From Paracoccaceae bacterium (GTDB lineage Bacteria; Pseudomonadota; Alphaproteobacteria; Rhodobacterales; Rhodobacteraceae): 5,630 bases of DNA. Positions 5,286 to 5,630 of this stretch are shown here, one piece after another. The first letter of the stretch is position 1, and each line of letters opens with the position of its first letter. The position numbers and the translations under genes were made by a program. The stretch covers positions 1 through 5,630 of the forward strand of contig NVSA01000169.1 of the NCBI GenBank assembly GCA_002401045.1. The letters run 5' to 3'. The notes under the pieces were generated by a model. The model had not been told where the DNA came from, made no database searches, and saw only the letters and a program-made list of their open reading frames with translations.

Positions 5286-5615
5286 ATGGATCAACAGGAT
5301 ACACAAATGATTGTCTTTAAAGAACTTTGTATGTTTTTTCACCAAGATGTTTCCGATATTTTTGACAGCCCAGAAGCTGCGCTGAGTATGTTTGTTCGCA
5401 ATTTAAAGCAAAGTGAAAAAATCGATTTGGTTGATTTTCTTACTTTAAAGCTGCAAGAGTTATCGACGTCTGAGCTAGAGAAACTTTGGCATGATTGTGG
5501 ATCGGATATTATAATATACGACGATGGGATTCGGGAACTTTTCAAGTATATTATTAAAATCCAAAAAAGAGGACCAGGTCGTCGTTTTTACCTAATTTTG
5601 AGCAAAAAACCTTGA
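5286..5615 (+). CDS. Putative CdiI-type immunity protein (orphan)
   Basis: A small protein of 109 residues from ATG 5286, or 111 from ATG 5280. Near its N-terminus it has E-L-x-x-F-F-H-Q-D (F17-D21), then D-S-P-E-A-A-L, a helix-rich middle with L-x-x-L-S-T-S-E-L-E-K-L-W, a G-S-D pair and a closing segment R-E-L-F-K-Y-I. The order 'aromatic-F-H-Q-D, acidic-S-P-E-E, E-L-x-x-L-W/L, G-x-D' is what I recall for the contact-dependent growth inhibition immunity family (Pfam CdiI_2), whose members bind and neutralise a partner toxin in the cytoplasm. No toxin (CdiA, Rhs or other) lies in the window. The C-terminus is basic (KKRGPGRRF near the end). The gene is AT-richer than the regulator before it, from which it is separated by 45 bases. 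No membrane segment or signal peptide is seen. The assignment rests on motif memory only. Confidence 0.6.
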   Translation: MDQQDTQMIVFKELCMFFHQDVSDIFDSPEAALSMFVRNLKQSEKIDLVDFLTLKLQELSTSELEKLWHDCGSDIIIYDDGIRELFKYIIKIQKRGPGRRFYLILSKKP

Positions 5616-5630
5616 TTTTGACCCTGTTTT

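Noticed and set aside
1..5630. Integrase, transposase, tRNA or attachment-site core explaining the RTX insertion
   Set aside because: None is recognisable in any frame or strand of the window. The only bracket is the 105-base ugd tail itself.

Overview
The window looks like chromosomal DNA of an alphaproteobacterium, most likely a marine Rhodobacterales (Roseobacter-type) species. I infer this from the style of the UDP-glucose dehydrogenase, the short Crp/Fnr-type regulator and its divergent His-rich periplasmic partner, and the mid-range GC of the housekeeping genes. No database search was possible.

Layout, left to right. The last 35 codons of a sensor histidine kinase (+) run off the left edge. 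A complete UDP-glucose 6-dehydrogenase gene (ugd, +) follows. Next is a long, AT-richer gene (+) for a 755-residue RTX (haemolysin-type, calcium-binding) protein, apparently exported by a type I system not encoded here. Immediately after it lies a second, truncated copy of the ugd 3' end (final 34 codons plus stop). It meets, tail to tail, a minus-strand gene for a small His-rich exported protein. That gene is divergent from a short Crp/Fnr-family regulator (+), with 66 bases between them. The window ends with a small AT-rich gene (+) resembling CdiI-type immunity proteins.

The main structural observation is that the RTX gene sits between two direct copies of the ugd 3' end (1385-1489 and 3911-4015, offset 2526 bases). 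The copies differ at 9 of 105 positions, yet encode peptides differing at one residue. This looks like a gene inserted, or brought in with a foreign ugd allele, at the end of ugd, leaving the displaced tail of the older allele next to the convergent gene. No integrase, transposase or tRNA is visible.

The main regulatory observation is a perfect 18-base palindrome with an FNR-like core (TGAT-N4-ATCA) between the two divergent genes. Its centre falls exactly 41.5 bases upstream of the start predicted from a TAATAT -10 box of the His-rich gene, the class II activator position. It also directly abuts the regulator's start codon. This suggests a two-gene sensory module: regulator plus periplasmic, possibly metal-binding, target.

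Ugd supplies UDP-glucuronate for surface polysaccharide, and the RTX protein would be a secreted or surface protein. A functional link between them is possible but unproven.
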